From: Enterococcus villorum
Lineage (GTDB): Bacteria > Bacillota > Bacilli > Lactobacillales > Enterococcaceae
Assembly: GCF_007990225.1 (NCBI RefSeq)
Contig: NZ_BJWF01000016.1
Location: 1-53,518, forward strand
Length of the DNA stretch: 53,518 nucleotides
Reading direction: 5' to 3'
Notes under the pieces: generated by a model
Database searches by the model: none
Seen by the model: only the letters and a program-made list of their open reading frames with translations
Told to the model about the DNA's origin: nothing
Position numbers and translations under genes: made by a program
Shown here: piece after piece, positions 1-9,219 of the stretch
Layout: every line of letters begins with the position of its first letter
Position numbering within the stretch: the stretch's first letter is position 1

Positions 1-3000
1 CACTGGATTGCCTTCGTATGTCGCTGTAGCGACAAGCTGATTGTCTTTTTCAGCAACGTTGACGGTTACTTTTAACTCTTTGGTATCATAGGTGATAGTT
101 TGATCATTTCCAGCTTTTTCACGAATCGTATAGTGATATTCTCCTACATCATTGTAAGTGATCGGATCAAAGTTGACTTGTCCTGTAGCATCATTTTTTT
201 TCGTTTGTATAACGCTACCGTCATCATTCAGTAGTTCAAAGATAAATTCGCTATCTTTCAATTCACGTCCGTTAAGAATTTTTTGAGCAGATAAAACATG
301 GTCTATCTCTTTGATTTCTTTTTGGTTTGCCAGTTCAAAAACATAATTGACTTGCTCGTTAGAAATGGTAAAAGTATAAGGTGTTGCATCTCTCTGATAG
401 CCATCTGGAGCAGTGATCTCTTGAATCATATAATCGCCATAACGTAGGTTATCGATACGATCAAGTGCCACACCATCACTCATGATTTGATTATTTTTAA
501 CAATTAAATTTGACAAAATAACTTCATAATTATTTTGTGCATTTTTACGACTTAACTGGAAGATCGCTTCTTTACCAATTCCTGTTTCTCTGCTACCGTC
601 TGTTGATTTGATAGTGATTTCTTTGGTCACAGTATGGATCTCAATTTCACTACCTGTCAAACTAACATTATTAGCTACTCGTTCATTATTTAAGATACCT
701 GGGTCAAGTTGAGTTTGGTAAACGACAAAATATGGTTTATCTATTGTCTCTTCAAAAGCCAAAACTAACGATTGAGTACCGGCAGCTACATCTGTGGTGA
801 TTTTTGGATTATCTACCTGATTAAAGTTGATTTTCGATCCTTTTTCCCAAGTTCCATTATTCAATACTGCTTCATAGACTTCTACAACAGGGGAACCATT
901 ATTATCAAGTAAAAAGGTTTGTTGGTTGTAGTTGATTGTATCTTTTACAATAGCATTATGGATCTTGCGACTATCGGCATTGATCATTACTTCCCAATCA
1001 ATCAGACGTTTATTTTCTGCATTCTGACTACCATTTTTCATTAACCAATCCGTTTTAGCGGATTTGTCGACTTGTCCATCCGCCTTCAATGTTGTATCTT
1101 GATCAGTCAGCGTAATGGTATTTTTATAGGTAAAAACATCTTCTGCAGCTTCTGCTGAAAGAAAAACAGCTAGTGTTTCAGTCGTTTCTTTTAGTAAAGT
1201 GATACGTACTTCTTTAGTGTTTGGATCGTAAGTGTAACTATAATCTTCACCAAGAACTAATTTTTCTTTTAACGAACGTATCTGAGTTGTATAACCAGTG
1301 GTGGAAGCAGTATAAACAGCCAGATCTTTAAAAGTTTGTCCTTCTTGTAATTGGTCAACGATAACAGCATCTTTGTTAATCTTTGTATGGTAGGTATTGA
1401 ACAAAGCCATCCAGTAGACTTGATCGCTTGAGACAGTAGTTTCACCAAAAATGTTACCCAGGTTACGCCCAAATGCTGCTTGTATCGCTTTGGCTACATC
1501 TTCACCTTGAGAAATGAACAATCCATATTTCAGAGCATTTTTTAACCAATTTGCATCTAACCATGTATTGGTTTCTGAAGCTTCAGTTTGTTGGTTTCCA
1601 GCTACATCAGTATAATGCGCAAAAGCTGAATTACTAAATCGACTACTAGAACTACCTAATGCTATTTGTTTTGGCACGTCAAATCTAGTCTTGAAATTAG
1701 CAGTGATCGTCGCCGAAGTTGTTTGGTAAGCTCCTATCATTTCAATACGAAAACCAGTTTCCATTTCTGAGGTGGTACCATCTGCGAGTGTTTTCGTTTC
1801 TCTGACGATCGAAACCGTGTAATCGGTATTTAGTGTCAATGGTTCTGTGGAATCACTTGCTGTTACAACTAATGTATCCGCTAGTAATTCTAAAGCGCTA
1901 CTATTTGCACCTGAAATCAATTGATAACGATCTTCAATAATGAGGTTACTTACTTCTTGTTGATTAGTATTGGTTTCAATTTTCCAAGGAACCGTCAAGT
2001 TCTCATAATCTTTAGTACCGCCAGTTTTAACCACTCCGATCGTTTTTGATGGATTGACCGTACCACTGCCAGTTAAAGAAGTATTTTGATTGTCACGAAT
2101 TGAGGCGTAATTGTTAATTCTCGTATCTGATAAAACCGACTCATATAACTGTGTATCATATTGAATCTTGTAATATCCTGCTTTTGCAAAAGTGAGACTA
2201 AAACGAACCACTTCGCCATTTTTGCTCAGTTCATACGTCGGATCAAATGACCAATCCTCAGCTGGCACAGTCACTCCATCTTTGTCTGTAATCTTCAAAC
2301 TTTCCTTCACAAAAAAATGTGTAGCAGTATTAGGACCATTTCCCGAATAAGTTTGATCTAACACTTTTGCTTGATCTTTATCTAATGTCACAGAAAGTTC
2401 CCAAGATGCACGTTTTGTTTCTTGATTATAGCCCGTAAATCGCTTGTACTCAGACTGTTGATCATAAGTGACAGTTGCTTCTGCTGTTTTTTCTTTAAAA
2501 TCACTACTAGTAATAGTAGCGGTATTCTTGAAAGAAGAGGCGCTAGGATTGGTTACCGCACTATTAATGACAATACGGACTGGTCCTGTCACCGTTTGAT
2601 TAAAGGTAAACGTATTGTTGGTACTATTAAAAGTATACAGTCCATCAGTACGTACCCATTCATCGATACGCTCATCATAAAGGTAACCTGTTGAAGTAGT
2701 ACTATATGCTAATCCTTGGGGCATTGGATCAGTCACGACAACATCATGTAATTCTCGTTTTGTCTGATTAAAGATAATTTCCCAGACAACTGACCCGCTA
2801 GATGTCACATTTCCTTTCTTCATAATATCTATTTCATAAATTGGCAAAGTAATGATGATCTCATGTCCATCTTGATCATAAATACCCGTGCTGATTGTAA
2901 CTTCTTCCGTCACAGTAGACACATTTAATTCAGTAACTAAATCAATACTTCCTGAACGATTTGATAGTGTTTGTGCCGCCTCATTAAAGGTTACTGTCAA

Positions 3001-3627
3001 AACGCCGTCATTTGATAAAGTAAATGTTCCTAACGATTGTCCCCCAGCACGAGCCAGCTCTCCACTCACTTCATTATGGATAGCAAAATATTCTGGAAGT
3101 TGATAGGTATAATAATCTCCTGCCTGAATTTCTTCTTCATTTGCCAATGCCCAATCAAAATGGATCTTAATGTTTCCATTATACATCGGTGGATTTTCTG
3201 CAGTGAACGGTTGATCACTTAAATCAGTGACACGAACATTCTGGAAAAGTTGAACCCCACGTTCATTCAAATTGGCATTAAGCGCCTCTCTTGTACTGAC
3301 TGTACTTTCGTCAGGTGCTCGAGGTTGGATCGTATTTTGATTAATTGTATCAGATGGCTGTTCTTCTTGTGCACTGCTTGGCTCGGTTTCTGGAGTGGCG
3401 TTTTCAATTGGCTGTGTAGTTGATGATTGCGTTTGTGCGCCGGCGGAGTCAGTTGTAGGCTCCTTAGCAAGTCCATCGGCGGTTGTTTGATTACTAGGCA
3501 TCGTTTCTGCGGTTCTCGGACTACTTTCAGATGAGGACAATGCCTCGGCAAGAACGATTGCTGGCTCACAAAAAATCGCTCCTAGTAGTCCAATAATATA
3601 TATATAAATAGAAAATTTATTTTTCAT
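1..3627 (-). CDS. Large cell-surface adhesin (MSCRAMM/SpaA type), 3' end outside window
   Basis: The frame is open from ATG 3627 to the left edge: 1209 codons with no stop, so the C-terminus and any LPXTG anchor lie outside the window. The start follows an AAGGGTGA ribosome site. Residues 1-28 are a signal peptide (MKNKF, hydrophobic core, VLAEA), followed by a Ser/Thr/Glu/Pro-rich stretch to about residue 105. From about 110 to 990 come several beta-rich segments with recurring patterns such as 'WELSVTLDKDQ' and 'VVWEIIFNQT', typical of collagen-binding or isopeptide-forming adhesin domains. About 995-1095 is a SpaA/Cna-B-like domain (EITAPDGYQ near its end). From about 1110 a Spy0128/FctA-like pilin isopeptide domain begins (KILNGRELKDSEF). 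Inferred role: wall-anchored adhesion to host matrix or pilus-like structure. It is divergent from an Mga-type regulator, a usual partner for such genes. Domain names are from pattern recognition only. Confidence 0.85.
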   Translation of the reverse strand, partial: MKNKFSIYIYIIGLLGAIFCEPAIVLAEALSSSESSPRTAETMPSNQTTADGLAKEPTTDSAGAQTQSSTTQPIENATPETEPSSAQEEQPSDTINQNTIQPRAPDESTVSTREALNANLNERGVQLFQNVRVTDLSDQPFTAENPPMYNGNIKIHFDWALANEEEIQAGDYYTYQLPEYFAIHNEVSGELARAGGQSLGTFTLSNDGVLTVTFNEAAQTLSNRSGSIDLVTELNVSTVTEEVTISTGIYDQDGHEIIITLPIYEIDIMKKGNVTSSGSVVWEIIFNQTKRELHDVVVTDPMPQGLAYSTTSTGYLYDERIDEWVRTDGLYTFNSTNNTFTFNQTVTGPVRIVINSAVTNPSASSFKNTATITSSDFKEKTAEATVTYDQQSEYKRFTGYNQETKRASWELSVTLDKDQAKVLDQTYSGNGPNTATHFFVKESLKITDKDGVTVPAEDWSFDPTYELSKNGEVVRFSLTFAKAGYYKIQYDTQLYESVLSDTRINNYASIRDNQNTSLTGSGTVNPSKTIGVVKTGGTKDYENLTVPWKIETNTNQQEVSNLIIEDRYQLISGANSSALELLADTLVVTASDSTEPLTLNTDYTVSIVRETKTLADGTTSEMETGFRIEMIGAYQTTSATITANFKTRFDVPKQIALGSSSSRFSNSAFAHYTDVAGNQQTEASETNTWLDANWLKNALKYGLFISQGEDVAKAIQAAFGRNLGNIFGETTVSSDQVYWMALFNTYHTKINKDAVIVDQLQEGQTFKDLAVYTASTTGYTTQIRSLKEKLVLGEDYSYTYDPNTKEVRITLLKETTETLAVFLSAEAAEDVFTYKNTITLTDQDTTLKADGQVDKSAKTDWLMKNGSQNAENKRLIDWEVMINADSRKIHNAIVKDTINYNQQTFLLDNNGSPVVEVYEAVLNNGTWEKGSKINFNQVDNPKITTDVAAGTQSLVLAFEETIDKPYFVVYQTQLDPGILNNERVANNVSLTGSEIEIHTVTKEITIKSTDGSRETGIGKEAIFQLSRKNAQNNYEVILSNLIVKNNQIMSDGVALDRIDNLRYGDYMIQEITAPDGYQRDATPYTFTISNEQVNYVFELANQKEIKEIDHVLSAQKILNGRELKDSEFIFELLNDDGSVIQTKKNDATGQVNFDPITYNDVGEYHYTIREKAGNDQTITYDTKELKVTVNVAEKDNQLVATATYEGNPV

Positions 3628-3942
3628 ATTAATTCACCCTTTTTGTGTATGATTCTGGCTTTTATTCACCTGGTTTTGGAAATTATTTCACTAAGTTTCA
3701 TTGTTCAACACTGATCATACGTCACCGAAAAATACTGATTTCTTTTCCTCCTTTCTTCTATTAAAAATGAATAGATTTCTATTTCATGCACCTTATTCTC
3801 AATCTATTTAGCATCTATCCCTCACCATTATTTTGCCAAAAAAAAGAAGCATGAAGTATTCAAAAAAAATGACGAGCGTATTTTTTTTGAGTACTTGGAA
3901 AACATGATACTATTTACACAAAAGGGGTGGGAGGGAATTCCA
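3628..3942. other. Divergent intergenic region, adhesin / Mga-like gene
   Basis: About 315 AT-rich bases between the two divergent starts. It holds the ribosome sites of both genes (AAGGGTGA on minus near 3637; GGGAGG on plus at 3929-3934). I could not identify a convincing -35/-10 pair or operator here. A CTCCTTT-type pyrimidine stretch near 3746-3756 is the only other notable composition. Confidence 0.5.
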
Positions 3943-5368
3943 TTGAGAAATTTATTATCATCTACTTCGCAGAAAAAATTGCAACTTATTGAGTATTTAT
4001 TGGATGGTTCAAAAACAAGTCTCCATGATTTAGCAATAAAATTTTCGATTTCAATGACAGCAACTAGAAATTACCTTATCGAAATTGCCAATGATTTTTC
4101 TTTTCTTGATGTGCAAATGGATGATTTCTCTTTTGTTCAAATTCAGTTGCGGCCTTTTGCCACTTTGATGGACGTTTATAGTTATTTTTTAATTCATGCT
4201 TCGGCGTTCCAGTTACTAGAGCTATTATTTTCATCAAACTTTACGAGTTATGAAATGCTAGCACTTGAGTTAAATTTAAGTAAATCATCCATTATTCGTT
4301 TAATCAAAAAAATCAATCTAGTTTTAGCACCTTATGATTTTTTTATTGCTACCAAACCCATCCAGTTAAAAGGAAACGAAAAGAATATTCGTCAGTTTTT
4401 TTTTGGTTTTTTTCTTAGAGAAATACCAACATGAATTCGTTGATGCAAATAAAAACCAAGAACAGGAATTTTTGAAGATTGCTCACGTAGTAGCCACAAT
4501 GACTCCTTTGAAGCTTTACTTTTCTGATATCAAAAAAATTGCTTTTGTCATTTATATTAATACAAAGCGCGATCGCCTTACCAAGACACAGGCAACCACA
4601 GACCATATCGAGTATTTTCTTGAAAAAATTGATCTCAATGAGTTTGCTGGCTATAATCGCTCCTCTGTCAAAAAAATGGTCGGTTATGCAGTAGAACATG
4701 TCATTCAAGATCCCCAAATTTTTCGTGAAACAAAAAATACGTTTTATCAATTAACCAAGCGTATTTTTAAAAAATATAACTATCATGAGGAGGACTTTGC
4801 TGAAAAGTTGGATGCTGTCGTCTTTACGTATTTTGCAGGTATTAACTTGAAAGTACCTTACTGTATCTTGGATGATCGCTTTTCTCGTTTCGTCAACAAC
4901 TGTGATTTTGTGCAACAAGCAGTCAACCAAGATATTATACACTTACTTGTTCGCTCAAATTTGCCGATTATTCGTTCCAATACAATCAATCATTTGATTT
5001 ATATTTTTCATACTTCATTCCCTAATTTTGCGAAAGAAATCATTGATGCAAATGCCGATTTCAAATTAGCTTTATTTTATGACACGACGAGTTCACATGC
5101 AGAATTTATTAAAACGAAAATCGAACAGTTTATTCCCTATAAATTAGCAATTACAGTTTTGAATCCGCTTGACTCTTTCTCTTTGACGATGTTAAATGAA
5201 TCTTTTGATCTGATTATTGGTAATGTCACTCCTGCTTCACAAAAGAATCTATTTAAATACACAGATATTAATCTAACGACCAAAGACATTGCCTTTATTG
5301 GCAGACAAATTCAAAAAAAAGGTATCCGAAATCTACAACAATTAAATGAACAAAAAAGAACAAAATAA
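3943..5368 (+). pseudogene. Mga/AtxA-type transcriptional regulator, frameshifted in a T9 tract
   Basis: Two overlapping frames together make one regulator of about 475 residues, the usual size for Mga/AtxA proteins. The first (to 4434) has N-terminal helix-turn-helix segments ('LHDLAIKFSISMTATRNYLIEI' region and 'YEMLALELNLSKSSIIRLIKKI' region). The second (4403-5368) carries PRD-like helices and a C-terminal EIIB-like part. The start is probably TTG 3943, 8 bases after GGGAGG (3929-3934), not the upstream in-frame TTG 3895. The frames separate at T9 (4396-4404) followed by GG and T7. Removing one T gives RQFFLVFFLEKYQHEF, joining the two parts seamlessly. Known role of the family: control of surface adhesins, here the divergent neighbour. 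It could be a true mutation, phase variation or an assembly error. Confidence 0.75.
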
Positions 5369-5420
5369 ACCTTTAACAAAAAAAGACCGAGTATGGCTTT
5401 TCCTGTTAAAGGTTTATTTT
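5364..5420. terminator. Bidirectional terminator between Mga-like gene and lipoprotein hydrolase
   Basis: A perfect 15-bp inverted repeat, AATAAACCTTTAACA / TGTTAAAGGTTTATT, with a loop of about 25 bases and a T-run on the plus strand. It begins at the stop of the regulator and lies downstream of the convergent gene ending at 5494. Confidence 0.75.
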
Positions 5421-5493
5421 ATAAAGCGGTTATCAAAAGGTGAATCATCATATACAACCAATCAGGTATTCGTCAAACTTGATTTTCACCATA

Positions 5494-6387
5494 TTAGTTG
5501 ATGTCCCAAATAAATTGACGAATAAGTGTATCTACTTCCTGATTTTCATGGAGCATGCTGTGTGTAGTATTCTCCCCTTTGACTATTCTTTTTTCTACCG
5601 CATTTCCATGTTGATTCAATAACGCATAAACAGCCAAAGCGCTACTTAATGGTACCGTTCCATCACTTAAATCCGTGTCATTCAGTTGTCCTGCGAGCAA
5701 CAAAAACTGAGTAGTGGTAGGCACATTATTAATCAGTTGTTGGTAGTCTTGGTAACGACTTGAAACGACGGCTGGGCCATTTTCTAACTCATCGGTTAAA
5801 CTTTGGGCACTATTGTCTTCAAACTCATTGAAAGGAGCCCCAATCGCAACAAATTTTTCTACTTTAGGTAATGAAGTATCTTGACCATACGTTGCTAGAT
5901 AGCGCAATCCACTCACCCCGCCCATGGAATGACCAACGAAATTCACTTGTTCAATTCCATACGTTGCCTGTAAGTAGACCAAACAAGCTTTGATCCACTC
6001 AGTTTGATTCCATTCATTGTTTTTATTATCTGAAAATAATACTTGAATCATTGGATTATCTGCTTTTTTAGAAAGTGCCCCTTCACCTTGCACATTTCCA
6101 TTTCCATCAACCGTTAACGTTAACTCTTTTTTACCACTTTCAGATTCTTCCAATCGTTGGATCATCCCTTTAAAAGAATTGACCGTGCCACTATATCCGT
6201 GAAAAAATAAAGTGGGTATAGTAGATTGCTGCTTCTTTTCTTTTGTTTTTTCGGTTGTTTCGACCGTTTTTGTTGACTGAGTTGTTTGTGCTGTTTGCTG
6301 GTCAGTTTTCGACTGACAACTGCTAATAAAGAATAAACTAATCAGTAACAACAAGCCAATCCCACCACATTTTCTCCGTTTTTTCAT
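5494..6387 (-). CDS. Alpha/beta-hydrolase lipoprotein (DUF915 family)
   Basis: A 297-residue secreted lipoprotein. The start is ATG 6387 after AAGGGGG; the longer in-frame extension to 6444 lacks a ribosome site and would bury the signal peptide. Residues 1-22 are a lipoprotein signal with lipobox LFFISSC, followed by a Gln/Thr/Lys-rich linker to about residue 55. The hydrolase core starts with FFHGYSGTVNSF (oxyanion region), has the nucleophile elbow GHSMGG, and a late His (THSMLHE). This matches DUF915-type esterase/lipase-like proteins of lactobacilli and enterococci. The substrate is unknown. It acts on the outer face of the membrane and appears monocistronic, between two terminators. Confidence 0.85.
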   Translation of the reverse strand: MKKRRKCGGIGLLLLISLFFISSCQSKTDQQTAQTTQSTKTVETTEKTKEKKQQSTIPTLFFHGYSGTVNSFKGMIQRLEESESGKKELTLTVDGNGNVQGEGALSKKADNPMIQVLFSDNKNNEWNQTEWIKACLVYLQATYGIEQVNFVGHSMGGVSGLRYLATYGQDTSLPKVEKFVAIGAPFNEFEDNSAQSLTDELENGPAVVSSRYQDYQQLINNVPTTTQFLLLAGQLNDTDLSDGTVPLSSALAVYALLNQHGNAVEKRIVKGENTTHSMLHENQEVDTLIRQFIWDIN

Positions 6388-6501
6388 TGTGTCCCCCTTA
6401 TAAAAACTATATAGACCACTCTTTTGATTACCAAAAGGACCCATATTTTACATTCCCTATCTTTTAGGCTTGCTTGTTCGTTATTGTCTAAAGAAATTCT
6501 A

Positions 6502-6565
6502 CAAAAATAAACCGAAATCTCACAAAAATATAAAAATAATTTTTGCAAATCTCGGTTTATTTTTG
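6502..6565 (-). terminator. Terminator of the rpmG-secE-nusG transcript
   Basis: A perfect 14-bp inverted repeat (CAAAAATAAACCGA / TCGGTTTATTTTTG) with further pairing inside (CAAAAAT / ATTTTTG) and a T-rich tail on the minus strand, 60 bases past the nusG stop. Confidence 0.75.
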
Positions 6566-6624
6566 GAAGTGACATTTATTTGTAGTCGCTTCCTATCCCA
6601 TTTTCTAGGAACTTTTTATTTCTC

Positions 6625-7170
6625 TTAGTCGATTTTATCCACTTGGTCAAAGTCAAGTTCGGTGCTGGTTTCACGACCAAACATATCGATATTGACTTTT
6701 AATTTTTCTTTTTCTTCATCCACTTCAGTTACTTGACCTTCTAATCCGGCAAAAGCACCTTCGATGATCTTGATCACTTCGCCGACTTCAATTTCTAATT
6801 CTGTTTGTCGTAAACTCATACCAATTGAGCGTAAAATATGACTTACTTCTTCTGGTAACAACGGAGCTGGTTTACTACCTGCACCATGTGAACCTACAAA
6901 TCCTGTCACGCCTGGAGTATTACGAACAACATACCACGAAGCATCGGTCATGATCATTTCTACTAATACGTATCCCGGAAATGTTTTATGAACGATTTCT
7001 TTTTCTTTACCATTCTTAACTTCTGTTTCAGTTTCTTCAGGAACAACCACACGAAAAATAAAGTCAGCCATTTTCATACTTTGAGCACGTGATTCGATAT
7101 TTGCTTTTACTTTGTTTTCATAACCAGAGTATGTATGTAATACATACCAATTTTTTTCAAAAGATTCCAT
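6625..7170 (-). CDS. nusG: Transcription termination/antitermination factor NusG
   Basis: A 181-residue protein of normal NusG length. The N-terminal NGN domain starts at residue 6 (NWYVLHTYSGYENKVK) and contains FPGYVLVEM and the NTPGVTGFVG segment. The C-terminal KOW domain spans about residues 125-175 (EVGEVIKIIEGAFAGLEGQV). NusG binds RNA polymerase near the upstream fork and modulates pausing, Rho action and coupling to ribosomes. It is the last gene of the rpmG-secE-nusG cluster, the standard arrangement in Firmicutes, about 100 bases after secE. AGGAGCC precedes the ATG. Confidence 0.97.
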   Translation of the reverse strand: MESFEKNWYVLHTYSGYENKVKANIESRAQSMKMADFIFRVVVPEETETEVKNGKEKEIVHKTFPGYVLVEMIMTDASWYVVRNTPGVTGFVGSHGAGSKPAPLLPEEVSHILRSIGMSLRQTELEIEVGEVIKIIEGAFAGLEGQVTEVDEEKEKLKVNIDMFGRETSTELDFDQVDKID

Positions 7171-7269
7171 TAAAGGCTCCTCATTTCGTTGTAAAATAAA
7201 AAAACCCCAGTTTCCAGAAGTTTTTCTTCAAACTGATTATAGCACTGTTTAGCTGTTTTTACTAGCGTC

Positions 7270-7440
7270 TTATTTTAAGACTAAGCTAAACAAGCTTTGA
7301 ATAGCTGTATCCATAATGAAAAACATCACACCAAAGATAATGGATGTTTCGATGACAATCAATGTATCTTTGCGCAACTGTTTACGGTTAGGCCAAGTTA
7401 CTTGTTTCATTTCGTCTTTTACACTTTTAAGAAACTTCAT
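7270..7440 (-). CDS. secE: Preprotein translocase subunit SecE
   Basis: A 56-residue protein with the SecE signature: a short amphipathic N-terminus (MKFLKSVKDEMKQVTWPNRKQ, TWP motif) and one transmembrane helix (about residues 28-50). It is part of the SecYEG channel and clamps the two halves of SecY. AGGAGGATGAAGGA precedes the ATG. It lies between rpmG (gap 19 bases) and nusG, as in other Firmicutes. Confidence 0.95.
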   Translation of the reverse strand: MKFLKSVKDEMKQVTWPNRKQLRKDTLIVIETSIIFGVMFFIMDTAIQSLFSLVLK

Positions 7441-7459
7441 TCCTTCATCCTCCTATGCT

Positions 7460-7612
7460 CTATTTTGTTTCCTTATGTAAGGTATATTGATTACAATATT
7501 TACAAAATTTATTAATTTCCAAGCGTTCGCCACTTTTTCCTTCACTAACCGATTTGGTGTAGTTTCGAGAACCACAAACGGAACAAGCTAATGCTGCTTT
7601 TTTCTTTGCCAT
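7460..7612 (-). CDS. rpmG: 50S ribosomal protein L33
   Basis: A 50-residue protein, [20 protein letters not shown] at the N-terminus, with paired CxxC motifs (CSVC, CKYC) that bind zinc in the C+ form of L33. It is a large-subunit component. First gene of the rpmG-secE-nusG transcript, preceded by GAGGAGG and a promoter at 7655-7683. Enterococci usually carry several rpmG paralogues, so the zinc-binding type is worth noting. Confidence 0.95.
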   Translation of the reverse strand: MAKKKAALACSVCGSRNYTKSVSEGKSGERLEINKFCKYCNQYTLHKETK

Positions 7613-7654
7613 CTGCTCCTACCTCCTCACTGAAAACCAAAATCGTACTCATTT

Positions 7655-7683
7655 ACAGTATCACGGAAAAGTTTTTCTGTCAA
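7655..7683 (-). promoter_or_regulatory. Sigma-A promoter for rpmG-secE-nusG
   Basis: Perfect -35 TTGACA (7678-7683), 17-base spacer, -10 TACTGT (7655-7660) with an extended TGn. It sits about 45 bases upstream of the rpmG start. Confidence 0.65.
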
Positions 7684-7772
7684 TTCGTCTTTAAAGAACC
7701 TATTGTTTTATAATTAATTATGATATGATTAATTTGAAATTAAGTAAAAATGAGATATATGGAGGTAAAACT

Positions 7773-8414
7773 ATGTTACTAAAAACACTGGTATATAAGA
7801 AAAAGGATCTAACAACCGTTACAGAAATGAATACTTTACAAGAAGCCTTAGAAGTTCTAGAATCATCTGGCTATCGTTGTGTGCCTATTTTAGATGCTTC
7901 AGGGAATATCTTCCGAGGAAATATTTATAAAATGCATATCTATCGCCATAAAGCAAATGGTGGGGATATGAACTTGCCTGTCACTCATCTTTTAAAAAAT
8001 GCAACAAAATTTATCTATTTAGATACTTCCTTTTTTAAAGTATTTTTCACTATCAAAGAATTACCTTATATTGCTGTTTTGGACAATGACAATCATTTCT
8101 ATGGCATTTTGACACATAGTACGTTGTTAAACATGCTTTCTCAATCTTGGAGTGTTGAGCAAGGAAGTTATGTTTTAACGATTGCCTCCACTGGAAAACA
8201 AGGGGACCTAGCAGCCATTGCAAAAATCGTATCAAAACACAGCAGTATCGCAAGTTGCATTACTTTAGATATCGAAAAAGAAGAATATATCCGCCGTACC
8301 TTAATTACATTGCCTGCACATACCGAACAATCAGTCTGTGAGACTATCGTTAACCACTTAGAAAAGAAAAATTATAAAGTCATCGAAATCGAAAATTTAC
8401 AAAATCCCGAATAA
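7773..8414 (+). CDS. cbpA: Cyclic-di-AMP-binding protein CbpA (CBS + ACT domains)
   Basis: A 213-residue protein. The start chosen is ATG 7773 after GGAGGTAAAACT, not the upstream in-frame 7725. Residues about 1-130 form a CBS-domain pair (VTEMNTLQEALEVLESSGYRCVPILDASG; LPYIAVLDNDNHFYGILTHSTLL). The remaining part (about 140-205) looks like an ACT-type domain (YVLTIASTGKQGDLAAIAKIVSKHSS). This matches listerial and enterococcal CbpA, a c-di-AMP receptor with CBS and ACT domains whose downstream partner is poorly known. Monocistronic, divergent from rpmG, followed by a terminator. The CBS/ACT architecture is clear; ligand assignment comes from family knowledge. Confidence 0.8.
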   Translation: MLLKTLVYKKKDLTTVTEMNTLQEALEVLESSGYRCVPILDASGNIFRGNIYKMHIYRHKANGGDMNLPVTHLLKNATKFIYLDTSFFKVFFTIKELPYIAVLDNDNHFYGILTHSTLLNMLSQSWSVEQGSYVLTIASTGKQGDLAAIAKIVSKHSSIASCITLDIEKEEYIRRTLITLPAHTEQSVCETIVNHLEKKNYKVIEIENLQNPE

Positions 8415-8507
8415 ATTTACAATGTAACGACTTTTGATAACCATCTTTTTTCCCACAGCTAGAATATTTTTCCAGTTGAAGGAACAAAGCTTTGTGAATA
8501 TGTAAAA

Positions 8508-8546
8508 AAACAGAAGATAAAAGAAAAACTTTTTTATCTTCTGTTT
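8508..8546. terminator. Terminator after cbpA
   Basis: An inverted repeat AAACAGAAGATAAAA / TTTTTATCTTCTGTTT with a tight loop. It can serve cbpA on plus and queT on minus. Confidence 0.7.
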
Positions 8547-8627
8547 CAATTATTTTGTTCATCTATTTTTTATTCTTAAAAATCAAATACTTTGTAAAAA
8601 TGTTAAAAATTACTATTTATTCACAAT

Positions 8628-9131
8628 TTACACTCGTTTTTCAAAATCTAATGTGCGATCCAAGTAATACATTAATGGTGCAGAAATCGCCATAACAATA
8701 AACTCACTCAATGCTAACGTACCATAAGTGGTCCAAAAAGCACTTCCGCCTGTTGGTACAAGCATGTATGCGATCGTCCCCATACCAACTGTAAAGAAAA
8801 TTGTATTCAATACCAGGCGTACTTTAACACTTTTTACTCTATTTTGTAACAAAGCAGTCAAGCCTAACGAAATTAAAGTTTGGCCTCCGCCGTACATAAC
8901 ATCTAATAATCCAAAACCAAAAAATGCATTATAAACAATCACTCCGCCTAAAACACCCCAAAGTAATTTTCGATTGAAGACCACTAAGTGATTTAAACTT
9001 TCTGAAATACGAAATTGAATGGGACCAGAAGAGACTGGTGCCACTAAAATCGTAAGTGCCAAATATAAAGCCATAATAATTCCATTCACCACAACGACCG
9101 TCAATCGCTGGCGTTCTCTTGTTTTTTGCAT
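8628..9131 (-). CDS. queT: QueT family queuosine-precursor transporter
   Basis: A 167-residue membrane protein with about five hydrophobic segments. The start is ATG 9131 (MQKTRERQRLTVVVVNGIIM), since the longer extension to 9185 would cover the leader RNA and lacks a site. Family features include ALYLALTILVAPVSSGPIQFRISESLNHLVVFNRKL and the GGVIVYNAFFGFGLLDVMYGGGQT region. Known role: ECF-type substrate-binding membrane component importing a queuosine precursor. A preQ1-I-like riboswitch immediately upstream supports this. It stands alone; the energising ECF module is not in this window. Confidence 0.88.
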   Translation of the reverse strand: MQKTRERQRLTVVVVNGIIMALYLALTILVAPVSSGPIQFRISESLNHLVVFNRKLLWGVLGGVIVYNAFFGFGLLDVMYGGGQTLISLGLTALLQNRVKSVKVRLVLNTIFFTVGMGTIAYMLVPTGGSAFWTTYGTLALSEFIVMAISAPLMYYLDRTLDFEKRV

Positions 9132-9145
9132 AAAAATCCTCATTT

Positions 9146-9184
9146 CTCCTAGTTTTTTTAACGCGGGATGGTTGATGAACCGCA
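9146..9184 (-). promoter_or_regulatory. preQ1-I-like riboswitch upstream of queT
   Basis: On the minus strand: 5' GCGG, loop starting TTC, CATC, 3' CCGC, then GTTAAAAAAACTAGGAG. This reproduces the class-I preQ1 layout: a short P1, the C next to P1, and an A-rich tail running into the ribosome site, so ligand binding would hide AGGAG. It lies 15 bases before the queT start. The exact P2 pairing is not obvious to me, hence moderate confidence. Confidence 0.62.
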
Positions 9185-9190
9185 AAGGGT

Positions 9191-9219
9191 ATTATAGCAT
9201 ATTCTCTATGGCGTGAAAA
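9191..9219 (-). promoter_or_regulatory. Promoter for the queT leader
   Basis: -10 TATAAT (9191-9196), 17-base spacer, -35 TTTTCA (9214-9219, 4 of 6 matches). The predicted start lies just before the riboswitch-like element. Confidence 0.65.

Noticed and set aside
3267-3569. 100-codon minus-strand ORF inside the adhesin N-terminus
   Set aside because: It is an alternative frame of the adhesin's Ser/Thr-rich region, which is open across the whole stretch with signal peptide and ribosome site.
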